In this document: in pieces, positions 63,209-64,000 of the stretch
Layout of the letters: every line of letters begins with the position of its first letter
Position numbering within the stretch: the stretch's first letter is position 1
Assembly (NCBI RefSeq): GCF_034351645.1
Contig: NZ_CP133782.1
Coordinates: 2,237,001 to 2,301,000, forward strand
Reading direction: 5' to 3'
DNA length: 64,000 nt
Origin: Pseudomonas sp. DC1.2
GTDB lineage: Bacteria; Pseudomonadota; Gammaproteobacteria; Pseudomonadales; Pseudomonadaceae
Notes under the pieces: model-generated
Told to the model about the DNA's origin: nothing
Seen by the model: the letters and a program-made list of their open reading frames with translations, nothing else
Databases searched by the model: none
Made by a program: the position numbers and the translations under genes

Positions 63209-64000
63209 CTATCGGGCAAATTTTTTCGCACCGACCACGCAAAGGATCACTGCCACGGTGACCCCCAGCATGCCCAGACTGACCGTTTCGTGAAGCAGCG
63301 TGGCCGCTAGTGCCAAACCAAAAAACGGCTGTAGAAGCTGAAGCTGTCCAACAGCGGCAATGCCGCCTTGGGCCAGTCCGCGATACCAGAAAATGAAGCC
63401 GATCAGCATGCTGAACAGCGACACGTAAGCCAGGCTCAACCACGCGGGCGTGGTGACGGCTGAAAATGAGCTGGGCATGAGCAACCCGGTCAGAGTTGCC
63501 GTCACCGGCAGCGACATCAGCAACGCCCAACTGATCACCTGCCAGCCCCCCAGCGTTCTGGACAGCGTGGCCCCTTCGGCATAACCGAGCCCACAGACAA
63601 TCACGGCCAACAGCATCAGCAGGTCTCCCTGGGCAGAGGCGGTCAGCCCCTGTGTCACGGCGAACCCCATCACGATCACACTGCCCAGGATCGAAAATAA
63701 CCAGAACACCGGCTGCGGACGCTCGCCACCGCGCAAGACCCCGAACACCGCCGTTGCCAAGGGCAGCATGCCAAGAAAGACGATGGAATGCGCCGACGTC
63801 ACGTACTGCAACGCGAGCGCAGTCAGTAACGGAAACCCGACCACCACCCCCAGCGCCACGACGAGCAACGGCCCAAACTGATGGCACGCAGGGCGTTTTT
63901 GCTTGAACAGCAACAGCAGGCACAGCGCGAGCACGCCGGCGATGGTCGCGCGGGCGACGGTCAGGAACACGGGGTTGAACGCTTGGACCGCCACCCGCGT
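63209..64000 (-). CDS. EamA/DMT-family exporter, N-terminus cut by window edge
   Basis: The visible 263 residues of an inner-membrane drug/metabolite transporter (10-TM EamA type) begin TRVAVQAFNPVFLTVARATIAG, which corresponds to the end of TM1 and TM2. The rest shows about eight to nine further segments, including YVTSAHSIVFLGMLPLATAV in the first EamA repeat. GFIFWYRGLAQGGIAAVGQLQLLQPFFGL lies in the second. The start codon is outside the window. The substrate is not deducible; relatives export amino acids or metabolites. It is convergent with the ProA-like gene. Confidence 0.88.
   Translation of the reverse strand, partial: TRVAVQAFNPVFLTVARATIAGVLALCLLLLFKQKRPACHQFGPLLVVALGVVVGFPLLTALALQYVTSAHSIVFLGMLPLATAVFGVLRGGERPQPVFWLFSILGSVIVMGFAVTQGLTASAQGDLLMLLAVIVCGLGYAEGATLSRTLGGWQVISWALLMSLPVTATLTGLLMPSSFSAVTTPAWLSLAYVSLFSMLIGFIFWYRGLAQGGIAAVGQLQLLQPFFGLALAATLLHETVSLGMLGVTVAVILCVVGAKKFAR

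Overview
The window is bacterial chromosome from a Pseudomonas, most likely of the P. fluorescens group. The evidence is the gene order trxB / ftsK-lolA-rarA-crcB-serS-cysG with a nearby tusDCBE cluster, which is the familiar Pseudomonas arrangement, together with high GC, GTG/TTG starts and REP-like palindromes. No rRNA, tRNA, CRISPR array or intact prophage was seen. Both ends cut a gene: trxB on the left and an EamA-type exporter on the right.

Layout. 0-8.1 kb is housekeeping: thioredoxin reductase, DNA translocase, lipoprotein chaperone, RarA ATPase, fluoride channel, seryl-tRNA synthetase and siroheme synthase. 8.2-15.1 kb holds a glutathionyl-hydroquinone reductase, a tightly overlapping tusD-C-B-E operon ending in a TrpD2-like gene, a DHA2-type MFS exporter, small conserved proteins, and a decayed metal-sensor-kinase tail beside a PtrA-like secreted protein. 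15.3-21.4 kb is accessory: a 1612-residue multidomain toxin-like protein with three repeated modules and three C-terminal 61-residue repeats, divergent from a lipoprotein gene.

21.5-32.2 kb is a polyamine block: a PotGHI-F ABC importer and PuuD, then divergently PuuA, PuuC, PuuB and a PuuR-like regulator. Together they import putrescine and degrade it through gamma-glutamylated intermediates. 32.3-33.5 kb is AT-rich with an orphan ORF and an apparent IS tip. 33.5-37.5 kb carries a small membrane protein, an amidase, a SnoaL-like protein and a zinc alcohol dehydrogenase.

37.5-45.6 kb is signalling: an OmpR-type two-component system with a lipoprotein and a COG4705 membrane protein, then a four-gene run (GAF kinase, NarL-type regulator, CHASE3/PAS hybrid kinase, lone receiver) linked by ATGA overlaps. 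45.7-49.5 kb has a SgcJ-like protein, ChrA, a CAP-domain protein and a SleB-type hydrolase. 49.5-56.6 kb pairs a second OmpR-type system with a divergent operon of PepSY protein, cytochrome b561, sialidase-fold protein, membrane protein and LTA-synthase-like enzyme. A TTAAG-N6-TTAAG-like direct repeat lies between them. 56.6-59.7 kb is an ECF sigma / anti-sigma / periplasmic metal-sensor cluster flanked by W-rich YXWGXW proteins and a tiny lipoprotein. The right end has a dienelactone hydrolase, glutaminase and a ProA-like dehydrogenase.

Most interesting: the modular toxin, the two-component-linked sialidase/LTA-synthase operon, a leader whose Shine-Dalgarno can be sequestered (40.86-40.90 kb), and the copS/ptrA remnant.
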